Origin: Sphingorhabdus sp. EL138 | GTDB taxonomy: Bacteria; Pseudomonadota; Alphaproteobacteria; Sphingomonadales; Sphingomonadaceae | Assembly (NCBI RefSeq): GCF_945882965.1 | Contig: NZ_CAMCWY010000024.1 | Span: 1 to 38,163 of the forward strand | Direction: 5' to 3' | DNA length: 38,163 nucleotides | Shown: positions 17,635-25,691 of the stretch, in pieces | Layout of the letters: the number at the start of each line of letters is the position of its first letter | Numbering within the stretch: position 1 is the stretch's first letter | Notes under the pieces: model-generated | Told to the model about the DNA's origin: nothing | The model's input: only the letters and a program-made list of their open reading frames with translations | Databases searched by the model: none | Translations under genes and position numbers: made by a program

Positions 17635-18456
17635 ATGACGCAACGGCTTCTTGGATACGCGCCGGATGAGCTTGCGCAAAGCCCGTATGCCAGCTTCTTC
17701 AATCCCGAGGTTGCACCGCTCCAGCCGCAAGTTACTGAGGCGCTTATGATCGGCCCACAGGCGCATGAATTGTTCCCGCCCTCTAGCGCCGCTGCCGACA
17801 TGATCGAGCCGGGCTATGGGTTGGTCGAGACCGGCTATACCTGTCCGCCCGACGGCGCGATCCGGGTGTTCTGCCTGACCCACATGCCGGGTGTAACGCC
17901 TAAGATGTGGGACTGGTGGTTCGGCTGGCACGGCTGCGAGGCGCAGCGCTATAAGCTGTGGCACCCAAAGGCCCATATCGACGCGCGCTGGGCCGACGGA
18001 CGCAACGACGAAAACTATATCGGGCGGACATCGCTGATCACCGAGTATCTTGGCCCAAGCGTCTTGAAAGGGGCCATCGGCTTTGTGCCGCCTGCTGTTA
18101 TGGGCTTTAACCAAGATCGGCTGGCTGCTCAGGGTGAAGTAGTGATCTGTGCGCGCGTCGGTGTGCCTGGGACTGCGCTCAAGGGCGGATGGCTTCTACA
18201 CCAGTTACGCCCAGTTGCGGGCGGCAGCGAAATGCGCTCACGGATGTGGATGGGTGGCGAGAATACAGCGCTGGGCGATAATCCCGGTGCCATAAGACGA
18301 GGATTGGCGAGAGCCATTCGTCCGGTTGCAAGCAAACTTCTTCCCGCACCGGCAGACCTGCTTGTCCATAATGCGCAAGAAATGGCGCATCTGGCGAGCT
18401 TCCTCCCGCAATTGTTCGATGAATTTGGCGCTGCTTATCGTGAGCGAGAGGCATGA
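17635..18456 (+). CDS. DAPG/phloretin hydrolase (PhlG)-family C-C hydrolase
   Basis: This 273-residue protein contains the hallmark stretch MWDWWFGWHGCEAQRYKLWHP, followed by YIGRTSLITEYLG and, near the end, HNAQEMAHLASFL. These match the 2,4-diacetylphloroglucinol hydrolase/phloretin hydrolase family, zinc enzymes of the START-like fold that cleave a C-C bond between an acyl side chain and a phenolic ring, giving a carboxylic acid. Candidate zinc ligands are His99, Glu137, His245 and Glu249, the last two in an HxxxE arrangement. The start at 17635 is preferred because GGAGGA lies 7 nt upstream; a start 21 nt earlier would overlap tetR. Its end overlaps the next flavoprotein gene as ATGA. The actual substrate is unknown: an acylphloroglucinol, a dihydrochalcone or another acylphenol. 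Confidence 0.8.
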   Translation: MTQRLLGYAPDELAQSPYASFFNPEVAPLQPQVTEALMIGPQAHELFPPSSAAADMIEPGYGLVETGYTCPPDGAIRVFCLTHMPGVTPKMWDWWFGWHGCEAQRYKLWHPKAHIDARWADGRNDENYIGRTSLITEYLGPSVLKGAIGFVPPAVMGFNQDRLAAQGEVVICARVGVPGTALKGGWLLHQLRPVAGGSEMRSRMWMGGENTALGDNPGAIRRGLARAIRPVASKLLPAPADLLVHNAQEMAHLASFLPQLFDEFGAAYREREA

Positions 18457-19799
18457 AGCGTCCACGCGGCATAGGAAGGATTTGGCGGCGTGGCGATGCC
18501 GGCTTCGACAAGGCTGTGCTCGCAACCAGCTTTAACGCCCGCGATCCCGGCGTGCGGCCAGAACATCTGGTCGAGGCCAATGATGTAGGTGATGTGCAGG
18601 CCGCCTTGCAACTGGCGCGCGAGAACCACTGGCAGGTCAGCATCGTTTCGGGCGGTCATAGCTGGGCGCAGAACCACATCCGCGACGGCGGACTGCTGCT
18701 GAGCATGGCACGGTTCAACCAGATCACCATTGATCCAGTGACTAGAATCGCTCTGGTTGGTCCCGGATGTTGGGGGCTCGACCTCGATAATGCGCTGCGA
18801 AAGCACGGGCTGTTCTTCCCCATCGCCCATGCACCCGATGTCGCAATGGGTGGGTTTCTGCTGCAAGGCGGTTTCGGCTGGGGCAGCCGCGAACTGGGAC
18901 TGGCGACCGAGAGTTTGATCGGGATTGATCTGGTGCTGGCCGATGGTCGACAGGTCCATGCCAGCGCCAGCGAGAATGCCGACTTGTTCTGGGCCGCGCG
19001 TGGATCAGGGCCGGGCTTCTTTGCGGTAGTGCTGCGCTATCACCTAAAGCTTCACCCACGCAAAAACGTCACTGCGCTGAAGATGCAGGTCTTTCGCCAA
19101 CGGCATCTGGAGCAGGTCTTTCGTTGGGCCGATGACATCGGCAGCGCCGTTCCCCAATCCATCGAATTTCAGATACTCATCACGCCTAAGGCGCTGGGCA
19201 TCTTCCAGCCGGGCATTGAAGTCATCGCGCCGGTTCTTGCCGACAGCTGGACCGACGCGCGCGAAGCGGTACGTTTTATCTCCGATAGCCCAATCCGGAA
19301 GCTGGCGAGCTTCACCACCCCGCTTGTGCCCATGAATACGAGTTTGATGTCTCGGGCCGCCAACATCACCCATTTCCCGCCGGACGTGCGCTGGTGTACC
19401 GATAATATTTGGACCGACGCGCCGATCGACGACCTACTACCCGGCCTGCGAGCGATTGCGGCGACGATGCCGCCCGCGCCTAGCCACAGCCTTTGGCTCA
19501 ACTGGTATCCGTTGCAACAGCGACCCGATATGGCCTTCTCGCTTGAAGCGAACCGCTATCTTGCAGTTTACGGCGAATGGACGCGCGGGGAAGATGATGA
19601 CCGTTATGCCAATTGGGCTACCGAGCGGATGGCCGCGATGCAGGCGCATGCCGTTGGAATCCAGTTAGCAGATGAAAACCTTGGGAAAAGAGCGGCGCCA
19701 TTCATGAAGGATGAGAATTTGGCACGGCTTGACAATTTGCGGAATAATTATGATCCCAATGCGCTTTTTCGGTCATGGATGGGTCGTCCAGATCGATAA
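18453..19799 (+). CDS. FAD-binding oxidoreductase, berberine-bridge-like (PCMH-type)
   Basis: This 448-residue flavoprotein of the VAO/PCMH superfamily has VSIVSGGHSWAQNHI with His69 positioned for 8-alpha-histidyl FAD attachment, the FAD-binding run VALVGPGCWG then HAPDVAMGGFLLQGGFGWGSRELGL, LVLADGRQVHASASENADLFWAARGSGPGFF, and the C-terminal BBE signature NNYDPNALF. Relatives oxidise alcohols, phenols or sugars with O2. No signal peptide is seen, so it is cytosolic. The start overlaps the PhlG-like gene stop (ATGA), showing translational coupling and a shared pathway. It could act on the acylphenol before, or the phenol after, hydrolysis. The order in the pathway is inference. Confidence 0.85.
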   Translation: MKRPRGIGRIWRRGDAGFDKAVLATSFNARDPGVRPEHLVEANDVGDVQAALQLARENHWQVSIVSGGHSWAQNHIRDGGLLLSMARFNQITIDPVTRIALVGPGCWGLDLDNALRKHGLFFPIAHAPDVAMGGFLLQGGFGWGSRELGLATESLIGIDLVLADGRQVHASASENADLFWAARGSGPGFFAVVLRYHLKLHPRKNVTALKMQVFRQRHLEQVFRWADDIGSAVPQSIEFQILITPKALGIFQPGIEVIAPVLADSWTDAREAVRFISDSPIRKLASFTTPLVPMNTSLMSRAANITHFPPDVRWCTDNIWTDAPIDDLLPGLRAIAATMPPAPSHSLWLNWYPLQQRPDMAFSLEANRYLAVYGEWTRGEDDDRYANWATERMAAMQAHAVGIQLADENLGKRAAPFMKDENLARLDNLRNNYDPNALFRSWMGRPDR

Positions 19800-19947
19800 T
19801 AGCGTGCCGCTGCTTTTAAGTTCATGTCGCGAAAAGATAAGCTTCCTATGAGACAATCAACTGTCCGCGGGTGGACGTTGAGGAGCGCCATAGCCATGGA
19901 TTTACTGGATTTCTAAGAATATTCGCAAACATGGACCAACGAGTAAT

Positions 19948-20033
19948 TGGTGGACAGGGCTGGATTCGAACCAGCGTACGGAAAACCGGGCAGATTTACA
20001 GTCTGCTGCCTTTAACCACTCGGCCACCTGTCC
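19948..20033 (-). tRNA. tRNA-Tyr (anticodon GUA)
   Basis: On the minus strand the sequence has acceptor stem GGACAGG/CCTGTCC, discriminator A, encoded CCA, anticodon arm GCAGA-CTGTAAA-TCTGC with anticodon GTA, a long variable arm and T arm CTGGTTCGAATCCAG. This is a class II tRNA, as expected for bacterial tRNA-Tyr, of 86 nt with CCA. The flanking regions 19800-19947 and 20034-20178 show no gene. Confidence 0.95.
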
Positions 20034-20178
20034 ACATCGTCGTGCGGGGCATCATGTGCTTGCATGAGGGCCGGTCCCGCCGAAGAAGGTGCGCAATGGC
20101 GAAACGGCCCTTGCCTGTCAATGCCTCAAGTGGGAAAGGGCAACAGAAGCTTCTCTTTTTCATACACAGGTACATATA

Positions 20179-20940
20179 ATGTCTTCACATAAGAGCCATC
20201 GACGCCGTGGCGCCGCCGTTACCAGCGGCAATCCCAAATTTTACGGACGGCACGCCGTCTATGCCGCGCTCGACAATCCCGAACGCCGCTTGATTAATTT
20301 ATGGGGCACGCGCGAAGAAATCGGTAAGATTGTCGTGCCTGAGGGCCTGACGGTGCAATATGCCGAAGTGAACGATCTTGCACGTTTTGTGCCGAAAGAT
20401 GCTCCACATCAGGGTCTTGTGCTTGAGGTTGCACCGCTGGAGGATGTCTGGCTGACTGATGCACTCGCACTGCCGAATGACGATAACCGACCACTGCTGA
20501 TCCTCGACCAAGTCACCGATCCGCACAATGTCGGCGCGATATTCCGGACAGCGGCGGCCTTTGATGCGGTGGCTGTTGTGACGCAAGACCGGCACGCGCC
20601 ACCCGAATCGGGGGCATTGGCAAAGGCCGCGTCGGGCGGGCTTGAAATTACGCCATGGGTACGGGTGGTTAATCTGGCGCGGGCGTTGGAGGAGATTGCC
20701 GAGGCTGGATATTGGCGAATCGGCCTGTCCGGCCATGCAGAGGTCTCGCTGGATCAGGCGCTGACACCGGGGCGCAATGCACTGGTGCTGGGCGCAGAAG
20801 GTGACGGCATGCGGCGCAATATTGAGGAGCATTGCGACCAATTGGCGAAATTGCCGATCAGCGCACAGATGGAGTCGCTGAACGTGTCCAATGCTGCCGC
20901 AATCGCCTTATACGCGGCCACCGTGCGCCGCGGCGCATAA
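20179..20940 (+). CDS. rlmB: 23S rRNA 2'-O-methyltransferase, TrmH/RlmB (SpoU) family
   Basis: This 253-residue SpoU-family RNA methyltransferase modifies ribose 2'-OH, in RlmB at a guanosine of 23S rRNA. An N-terminal substrate-binding domain (KFYGRHAVYAALDNPERR) is followed by the trefoil-knot SPOUT domain with motif 1 LDQVTDPHNVGAIFRTAAAF, motif 2 LVLGAEGDGMRRNI and motif 3 SLNVSNAAAIALY. The start at 20179 fits family N termini; an earlier ATG at 20089 would add 30 residues without homology-like features. The basic stretch SSHKSHRRRG at the start suits RNA binding. It is divergent from tRNA-Tyr. RlmB versus another TrmH-group enzyme cannot be separated by eye. Confidence 0.85.
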   Translation: MSSHKSHRRRGAAVTSGNPKFYGRHAVYAALDNPERRLINLWGTREEIGKIVVPEGLTVQYAEVNDLARFVPKDAPHQGLVLEVAPLEDVWLTDALALPNDDNRPLLILDQVTDPHNVGAIFRTAAAFDAVAVVTQDRHAPPESGALAKAASGGLEITPWVRVVNLARALEEIAEAGYWRIGLSGHAEVSLDQALTPGRNALVLGAEGDGMRRNIEEHCDQLAKLPISAQMESLNVSNAAAIALYAATVRRGA

Positions 20941-20945
20941 GCCGC

Positions 20946-21569
20946 ATGGGCATAACGGCACAACAACTGCATGACGCGCTTGATGCGCTGGCCGCGATTG
21001 AGCCCGGCATCGCAGAGGCCATCACGATCACAGGCTATCCTGACGAACGGATAAGTCAGCGGGGATACGCCACCTTGCTGCGCACGATTCTGGGACAACA
21101 GGTCAGCGTCGCGTCGGCGGCATCGGTCTGGAACAAGCTAGAGGCCCTGCTGGGCGCTAATTGCCCGACCGACCAGTTGTTGGCGAAAGATTTCGATGCG
21201 TTGCGGGCCTGCGGCCTTAGTCGGCAGAAACAGGGCTATGCGCGGTCATTGGCGCAGCTTGTGATGTCAGGCGCATTGCCGCTCGACGCCCTGCCCGATG
21301 ATGATGAGGAGGCAATTGCCTATCTTACGCAGGTCAAGGGCATTGGCCGCTGGTCAGCAGAGATATATCTGCTGTTTGCCGAAGGCCGCCCCGATATTTG
21401 GCCAGCGGGCGACCTTGCGGTGCAAGAGGGCGTTGGTCGGTTGCTTAAGCTTGATGCGCGGCCATCGGAAAAAGAAATCCGCATCATCGCCGAACGCTGG
21501 CGTCCGCATCGCGGAGCCGCAGCGATTTTCACTTGGCATATCTACAACAAGGGGTTTCAGGCAATTTAG
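20946..21569 (+). CDS. DNA-3-methyladenine glycosylase II (AlkA-like, HhH-GPD)
   Basis: This 207-residue HhH-GPD glycosylase removes alkylated bases from DNA to start base excision repair. The helix-hairpin-helix reads VKGIGRWSAEIYLLF (from residue 130), followed by the catalytic Asp at about 156 in WPAGDLAVQ. ILGQQVSVASA is the typical N-terminal core motif. It lacks the N-terminal TBP-like domain of E. coli AlkA, as in many short alphaproteobacterial forms. The ATG lies 6 nt after the rlmB stop, so the two are probably co-transcribed. Confidence 0.9.
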   Translation: MGITAQQLHDALDALAAIEPGIAEAITITGYPDERISQRGYATLLRTILGQQVSVASAASVWNKLEALLGANCPTDQLLAKDFDALRACGLSRQKQGYARSLAQLVMSGALPLDALPDDDEEAIAYLTQVKGIGRWSAEIYLLFAEGRPDIWPAGDLAVQEGVGRLLKLDARPSEKEIRIIAERWRPHRGAAAIFTWHIYNKGFQAI

Positions 21570-21646
21570 GATTTGCAATAATCAGTTGACGTTTTGGACA
21601 AATTAATGTCGCTGACAATCATGTGAGTAAGAGAGGAATCATCATC

Positions 21647-22465
21647 ATGTCAGCCGCACAAGAAAGTATTTTCATAACAGGCGCCGCGTCCGGCCTTGGT
21701 CGCGAAGTCGCGCGCTATTTTGCAAATAAGGGCTGGTTTGTCGGTCTGGCGGACATTGATGAAAAAGGTTTGGACGAAACCGCTGCCTTGTTATCAAAGG
21801 GCCAATATTCGCGCCACAAGTTGGATGTCACCGACCGCGCGCAATGGAAAAAGGCCGTCGCGGAATTTGCCAAGCACACCAACGGCCATATGACCGTTTT
21901 GTTCAACAATGCAGGGATCGGCGCTGGCGGCCCAATCCAGGACATGACCGACGAAGATATTGACCGAATGATCGCAATCAACCTGACAGGCGTGATCAGC
22001 GGCACGCGGGCGTGTTTCGACCTGCTGAAGAACACGCCTGAGGCATGCGTGCTTTACACCAGTTCTGCCGCAGGTATTTACGGGTCGGCGGGCTTAAGCG
22101 TCTATAGCGCCACCAAATTCGCGGTACGTGGGCTTGCCGAAGCGCATGACATTGAATGGCGGCCATATGGCATTAAATCCCGCAGCCTGATGCCCGGATT
22201 CATCGATACCAACATCATCGGTAATGTCGACGCCAGCAGCAACATGACGGGCAAGGAGAGGCTTCAGTCAGCGGGTATTGAAATCAGCCCCGTTTCAATC
22301 ATTGGCCCTGCGGCGTGGGAAGCCATTCACGGCACCAAAGTGCATACGCCAGTCAACAAAATGGCGAAGCAATTGGCCTTTTCTGCGCGCTGGTTTCCGA
22401 ACCGTTTGCGCAAGCAACTGGGCCTATTGGGCGGCCTTGGCGACGTTGTGCAGACGAAGCCGTGA
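21647..22465 (+). CDS. SDR-family oxidoreductase
   Basis: This 272-residue classical short-chain dehydrogenase has the cofactor motif TGAASGLG, NNAG (LFNNAGIGAG), catalytic Ser in YTSSAAG and Tyr-x3-Lys in YSATKF. An acidic residue after beta-2 (ADIDEKG) suggests NAD rather than NADP. GAGAGGA precedes the ATG at 21647; a GTG at 21623 would include that site in the coding frame and is less likely. The substrate is unknown. The C terminus is rich in basic and hydrophobic residues (FSARWFPNRLRKQLGLLGGLG), a feature of SDRs that attach peripherally to membranes, but this is only suggestive. Confidence 0.9.
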   Translation: MSAAQESIFITGAASGLGREVARYFANKGWFVGLADIDEKGLDETAALLSKGQYSRHKLDVTDRAQWKKAVAEFAKHTNGHMTVLFNNAGIGAGGPIQDMTDEDIDRMIAINLTGVISGTRACFDLLKNTPEACVLYTSSAAGIYGSAGLSVYSATKFAVRGLAEAHDIEWRPYGIKSRSLMPGFIDTNIIGNVDASSNMTGKERLQSAGIEISPVSIIGPAAWEAIHGTKVHTPVNKMAKQLAFSARWFPNRLRKQLGLLGGLGDVVQTKP

Positions 22466-22472
22466 TTGCAGC

Positions 22473-22766
22473 CTAAGCCGCAATCGCGTCGATTTTGCCA
22501 GCAAGGTCAATATCGCGATGCGACAGGCCATCGGCATCATGGGTCGTCAGCAGAATTTCGACGCGGTTATACACGTTGAACCATTCAGGGTGATGGTCCG
22601 CTTTTTCGGCCAAAATCGCGACGCGAGTCATGAAACCGAACGCCTCGGCAAAGTCGGCAAAGCGCAAATTGCGGCGGATACCCCTAACATCCGCGTCATA
22701 GGTCCATTGCGGCAGTTGCTGCATTGCGGCATCGCGGACGGCGTCATCCAGTCTTGAAACGTGCAT
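22473..22766 (-). CDS. phhB: 4a-hydroxytetrahydrobiopterin (pterin carbinolamine) dehydratase
   Basis: This 97-residue PCD/DCoH-family enzyme has the signature [32 protein letters not shown], including the paired His58-His59, Pro60, Glu61, Trp62 and His76. It dehydrates 4a-carbinolamine pterin to regenerate the cofactor of aromatic amino acid hydroxylases. AGGATTAGGAT precedes the ATG. It converges with the SDR gene, with only 7 nt between stops. No phenylalanine hydroxylase is in this window, so its partner lies elsewhere. Confidence 0.93.
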   Translation of the reverse strand: MHVSRLDDAVRDAAMQQLPQWTYDADVRGIRRNLRFADFAEAFGFMTRVAILAEKADHHPEWFNVYNRVEILLTTHDADGLSHRDIDLAGKIDAIAA

Positions 22767-22815
22767 ATCCTAATCCTGCTTTTGCAATTGAACGAATATC
22801 TGCCTAAGTCGCCAT

Positions 22816-23427
22816 ATGTCCTCGCGTCAAGCATCCGTGCCGTCTTTAAGCCTTGAAAATGTCGCGGTCATACGCGGCAACCGCTTAGTGCTGGACGGCC
22901 TTTCGGTGTCGGCGCGCGCAGGCGACGTCATCTGGATCAGGGGTGCCAATGGATGCGGGAAATCGACACTATTACGCCTTGTCGCCGGATTGCTGACGGT
23001 GACGTCGGGGACGATACATTCCGAAGGTCATATGGCGCTTGCGGACGAAAATATGGCGCTGGATGCCAATATGACAGTGGAGGCCGCGCTCCGCTTTTGG
23101 GCGGACATGGACGGTGCATCCGCCGACGCCCGTGACGCGGCCTTAACTGCTATGGATCTGCAAAACCTTGTTCATATCCCGGTCCGCTTTCTGTCGACGG
23201 GACAACGCAAGCGCGCCAGCATCGCGCGCGTCCTGGCGTCAAATGCAGATGTTTGGTTGATGGACGAACCCTATAATGGTCTCGACAGTGCAAGCTGCGC
23301 GCGGCTTGATCAGGCAATTATTGCCCGAGCGGCTTCGGGCGGCATCGTCCTTGTCGCCGCGCATCAGCCGCCCTCCATCAATGTCGCAATGAGCTTAATA
23401 CTCGACAGCCAAGGCGTTGCCGCATGA
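22816..23427 (+). CDS. ccmA: Cytochrome c biogenesis heme exporter, ATP-binding subunit
   Basis: This 203-residue ABC ATPase drives the CcmABCD step that releases heme-loaded CcmE in system I cytochrome c maturation. Walker A is RGANGCGKST (residues 42-51), the signature is LSTGQRKRASIARVLA, and Walker B is VWLMDEPYNGLD, with the switch His in VAAHQPP. Short length and the FLSTGQ(R/K)KR variant of the signature are typical of CcmA. Its stop overlaps the ccmB start. Confidence 0.92.
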   Translation: MSSRQASVPSLSLENVAVIRGNRLVLDGLSVSARAGDVIWIRGANGCGKSTLLRLVAGLLTVTSGTIHSEGHMALADENMALDANMTVEAALRFWADMDGASADARDAALTAMDLQNLVHIPVRFLSTGQRKRASIARVLASNADVWLMDEPYNGLDSASCARLDQAIIARAASGGIVLVAAHQPPSINVAMSLILDSQGVAA

Positions 23428-24071
23428 TGTCCTTTATTGCTCTGGTCGCGCGCGAAGTGCGTCTGGCATGGACGGGCGGTGGGCTATGGCTTCCGGTGGT
23501 GTTTTATCTCGCCGTGGCCACATTATTCCCGTTTGTGACGGGGCCCGACAAGGCATTGCTCGCGCGGACTGGAGGTGGCATTTTGTGGATCGCTGCGCTG
23601 CTGGCGACGCTGCTTCCCATTGAACGGCTGATTTTGCCAGACCGCCAATCCGGCGTGCTGGATCAGCTTGCCCTGCGCGGTTGGTCCGATGAACTTGTCG
23701 CAACGGCCAAAATCGCGGGGCAGATTGTTGCTTTCGCTTTGCCATTGCTTTTGGCGACAATAGTCGGCTCGGCGCTCATCGGCTTGCCGGAGGCGCAATT
23801 GGGCACCTTGCTCCTTGGCCTTGCGCTGGCTTTGCCTGCCTTGGCTGGCCTGTCCGTAATGATCGCGGCGCTTACCGCTGGCTTAAGCGGCGCGAGCGCG
23901 CTTGGCGGGTTGTTGTTGGTGCCCATCACCATCCCGTTGCTCATTTTCGGCGCAGGCACCCTTGCCGAAGGCCCCGGTAACGCGATGCAGTTGCTCGCGG
24001 CAACATCATTGGCGATAACGGCGCTGTCTCCCTTTGCAGCGGGCGCCGCCCTACGCGCAGGCAGAACTTAG
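23424..24071 (+). CDS. ccmB: Cytochrome c biogenesis heme exporter, membrane subunit
   Basis: This 215-residue integral membrane protein has about six hydrophobic segments and the CcmB pattern FIALVAREVRLAWTGGG at the N terminus, with LLPIERLILPDRQSGVLDQL between helices 2 and 3 and a final helix near NAMQLLAATSLAITALSPFAAG. The start overlaps the ccmA stop (ATGA). ccmC and ccmD do not follow, so the remaining ccm genes must be elsewhere. Its TAG stop lies inside the left terminal repeat of the element at 24068. Confidence 0.92.
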   Translation: MMSFIALVAREVRLAWTGGGLWLPVVFYLAVATLFPFVTGPDKALLARTGGGILWIAALLATLLPIERLILPDRQSGVLDQLALRGWSDELVATAKIAGQIVAFALPLLLATIVGSALIGLPEAQLGTLLLGLALALPALAGLSVMIAALTAGLSGASALGGLLLVPITIPLLIFGAGTLAEGPGNAMQLLAATSLAITALSPFAAGAALRAGRT

Positions 24072-24162
24072 GACAGGACCACTAAGCCCTGCGCTTACCG
24101 CCTTGCACTGAACAAAATGGCCTCAAACCGCTAAGGTGGATTTAAGTGGTCCTGACCCTAGG
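24068..24162. repeat. Short terminal-inverted-repeat element (copy B)
   Basis: The left end TTAGGACAGGACCACTAAG and the right end, read on the opposite strand, TAGGGTCAGGACCACTTAA are near-identical inverted repeats bounding about 95 bp. The right arm with TGGATTTA, then TGG, then CTGACCCTA matches copy A at 3838-3906. It fills the space between the convergent ccmB and SDR genes and supplies the ccmB stop codon. MITE or REP-type repeat is the best description; a folded RNA from either strand could also act as terminator. Confidence 0.6.
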
Positions 24163-24166
24163 CCCG

Positions 24167-24991
24167 TTATTGCGCGGATATCTTCTGGGCATAGCCGTTC
24201 GCGACCATCGCCTCGACCATATCAAACAGCTTATCCGGATCCTGCGCGCGCAGCACGGGGATGTTGGCCTCCATCCCTTCGGCGATAACAATTTCGCGTT
24301 TGCCATTGCGCACAGCCTCCCAAATGCGGCTTGCGACCGTATCCGGGTCAATACCATTGTCGATCGCTGCGTCACTGATGCCGCGCACGGAGCCATCCGC
24401 GTTAAGCGCATTGCGTGAGACATTGGTTTTGACGGACCCTGGCACGACAACAAGGACTTTTACACCCTGCCCCGCCACCTCACTGCGCAGCGCGTCGGCA
24501 TAGCCGATCAAGCCATGTTTTGCCGCGCAATACGCCGTGCGCATCGGGATGCCCGCCTTACCCGCCACGCTGGAGATCATCACAATCTGCCCGCTACCGC
24601 GCGCGACCATTTGCGATAGCAAGGCTTGAGTCAGCGCAATCGGCGCGAGCAAGTCGACATCGACTATTCGTTGATAGACAGAAAAATCGGTATCCAATGC
24701 TGGCGACCGTTGCGAGATACCTGCATTGTTGACCAGCACATCGACATGGCCCTGAAATGCGATAGCTTCGGCTGCTTTACTGGCTAAGCCATCATAATCC
24801 ACGGTGTCGAATGGCAAAATCAAACAGCGTTCCGCTGCACCCGTTTCCGTTGCAACGCGCCGCAGTTCATCAACATTGCGCCCCGACAATATGGCATATC
24901 CGCCGTTGGCAACAAACGCCTTCGCCAAAGCTTCGCCAATGCCCGATGATGCCCCTGTGATCCATGCGGTTTTATGTGATTGGTCTGTCAA
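24167..24991 (-). CDS. SDR-family oxidoreductase (TTG start)
   Basis: This 274-residue classical SDR has TGASSGIG, NNAG (LVNNAGISQ), Ser in MISSVAGKAG and Tyr-x3-Lys in YCAAKHG. The residue pattern after beta-2 (LSGRNVDEL, with Arg) suggests NADP. The TTG at 24991 is taken as start because AAGGAGAG lies 6 nt upstream. A GTG at 25009 would put this ribosome binding site inside the coding frame. The translation MTDQSHKTAWITGASSGIG then has a normal N-terminal length. The C terminus (FDMVEAMVANGYAQKISAQ) is typical of ketoreductase-like SDRs. Substrate unknown. Confidence 0.9.
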   Translation of the reverse strand: MTDQSHKTAWITGASSGIGEALAKAFVANGGYAILSGRNVDELRRVATETGAAERCLILPFDTVDYDGLASKAAEAIAFQGHVDVLVNNAGISQRSPALDTDFSVYQRIVDVDLLAPIALTQALLSQMVARGSGQIVMISSVAGKAGIPMRTAYCAAKHGLIGYADALRSEVAGQGVKVLVVVPGSVKTNVSRNALNADGSVRGISDAAIDNGIDPDTVASRIWEAVRNGKREIVIAEGMEANIPVLRAQDPDKLFDMVEAMVANGYAQKISAQ

Positions 24992-25088
24992 TTTTGCTCT
25001 CCTTATCACCCATTACGTCAACTCAGGCTTGGCTGCTGTCAAGACATTCTGGCTTGCACTTTGTCGGCGACCGCACCACATGTGAGGA

Positions 25089-25664
25089 ATGCTGATAGAA
25101 ACCGAACTGACACCCAACCCGTCCACCATCAAATTCCTGCCCGGCCGTGCGGTCATGGACACAGGAACACGCGACTTTGCTTCGCCCGAAGAGGCCGAGG
25201 CCTCTCCCTTGGCAGAAGCACTCTTCGCGCTTGGCGATGTGACTGGCGTGTTTTTTGGGCATTCATTTATTTCCGTGACAGCAGCGCCCGGCGTTGATTG
25301 GGCAAACCTAAAGCCCGATGTGCTTGGCATATTGTTGGATCATTTCAGCGCAAACATGCCTTTGTTCAACCCAGCTTCTGCTGGCTTCTCGGTCCCGTCA
25401 GGTGAAGCAGACTATCCGTTGGATGACCCTGCCGATGCCGATATCGTTGACCAGATCAAGGATTTGATCGAAACCCGCGTTCGCCCTGCGGTCGCCAATG
25501 ATGGCGGCGACATCATATATCGGGGTTTCCAGAAAGGCATCGTGTTCCTGCAAATGCAGGGCGCATGTGCCGGGTGCCCATCTTCGTCTGCCACGCTGAA
25601 AAACGGGATAGAACAATTGCTGAAGCATTATGTGCCTGAAGTCACTGAAGTGCGCGCCGCTTAA
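25089..25664 (+). CDS. NfuA-type iron-sulfur cluster carrier (NifU C-terminal domain)
   Basis: This 191-residue protein has an N-terminal Nfu_N domain (MLIETELTPNPSTIKFLPGR, then GVFFGHSFISVT) and a C-terminal NifU domain with the cluster-binding CxxC at Cys160 and Cys163 (GACAGCPSSSATL). Such proteins accept [4Fe-4S] clusters from the SUF machinery and pass them to target enzymes such as MiaB or lipoyl synthase. Notably, miaB, itself an Fe-S enzyme, lies about 3.5 kb downstream on the same strand. Confidence 0.93.
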   Translation: MLIETELTPNPSTIKFLPGRAVMDTGTRDFASPEEAEASPLAEALFALGDVTGVFFGHSFISVTAAPGVDWANLKPDVLGILLDHFSANMPLFNPASAGFSVPSGEADYPLDDPADADIVDQIKDLIETRVRPAVANDGGDIIYRGFQKGIVFLQMQGACAGCPSSSATLKNGIEQLLKHYVPEVTEVRAA

Positions 25665-25691
25665 ATATCAAATATTACGAAAGTAAATTTC

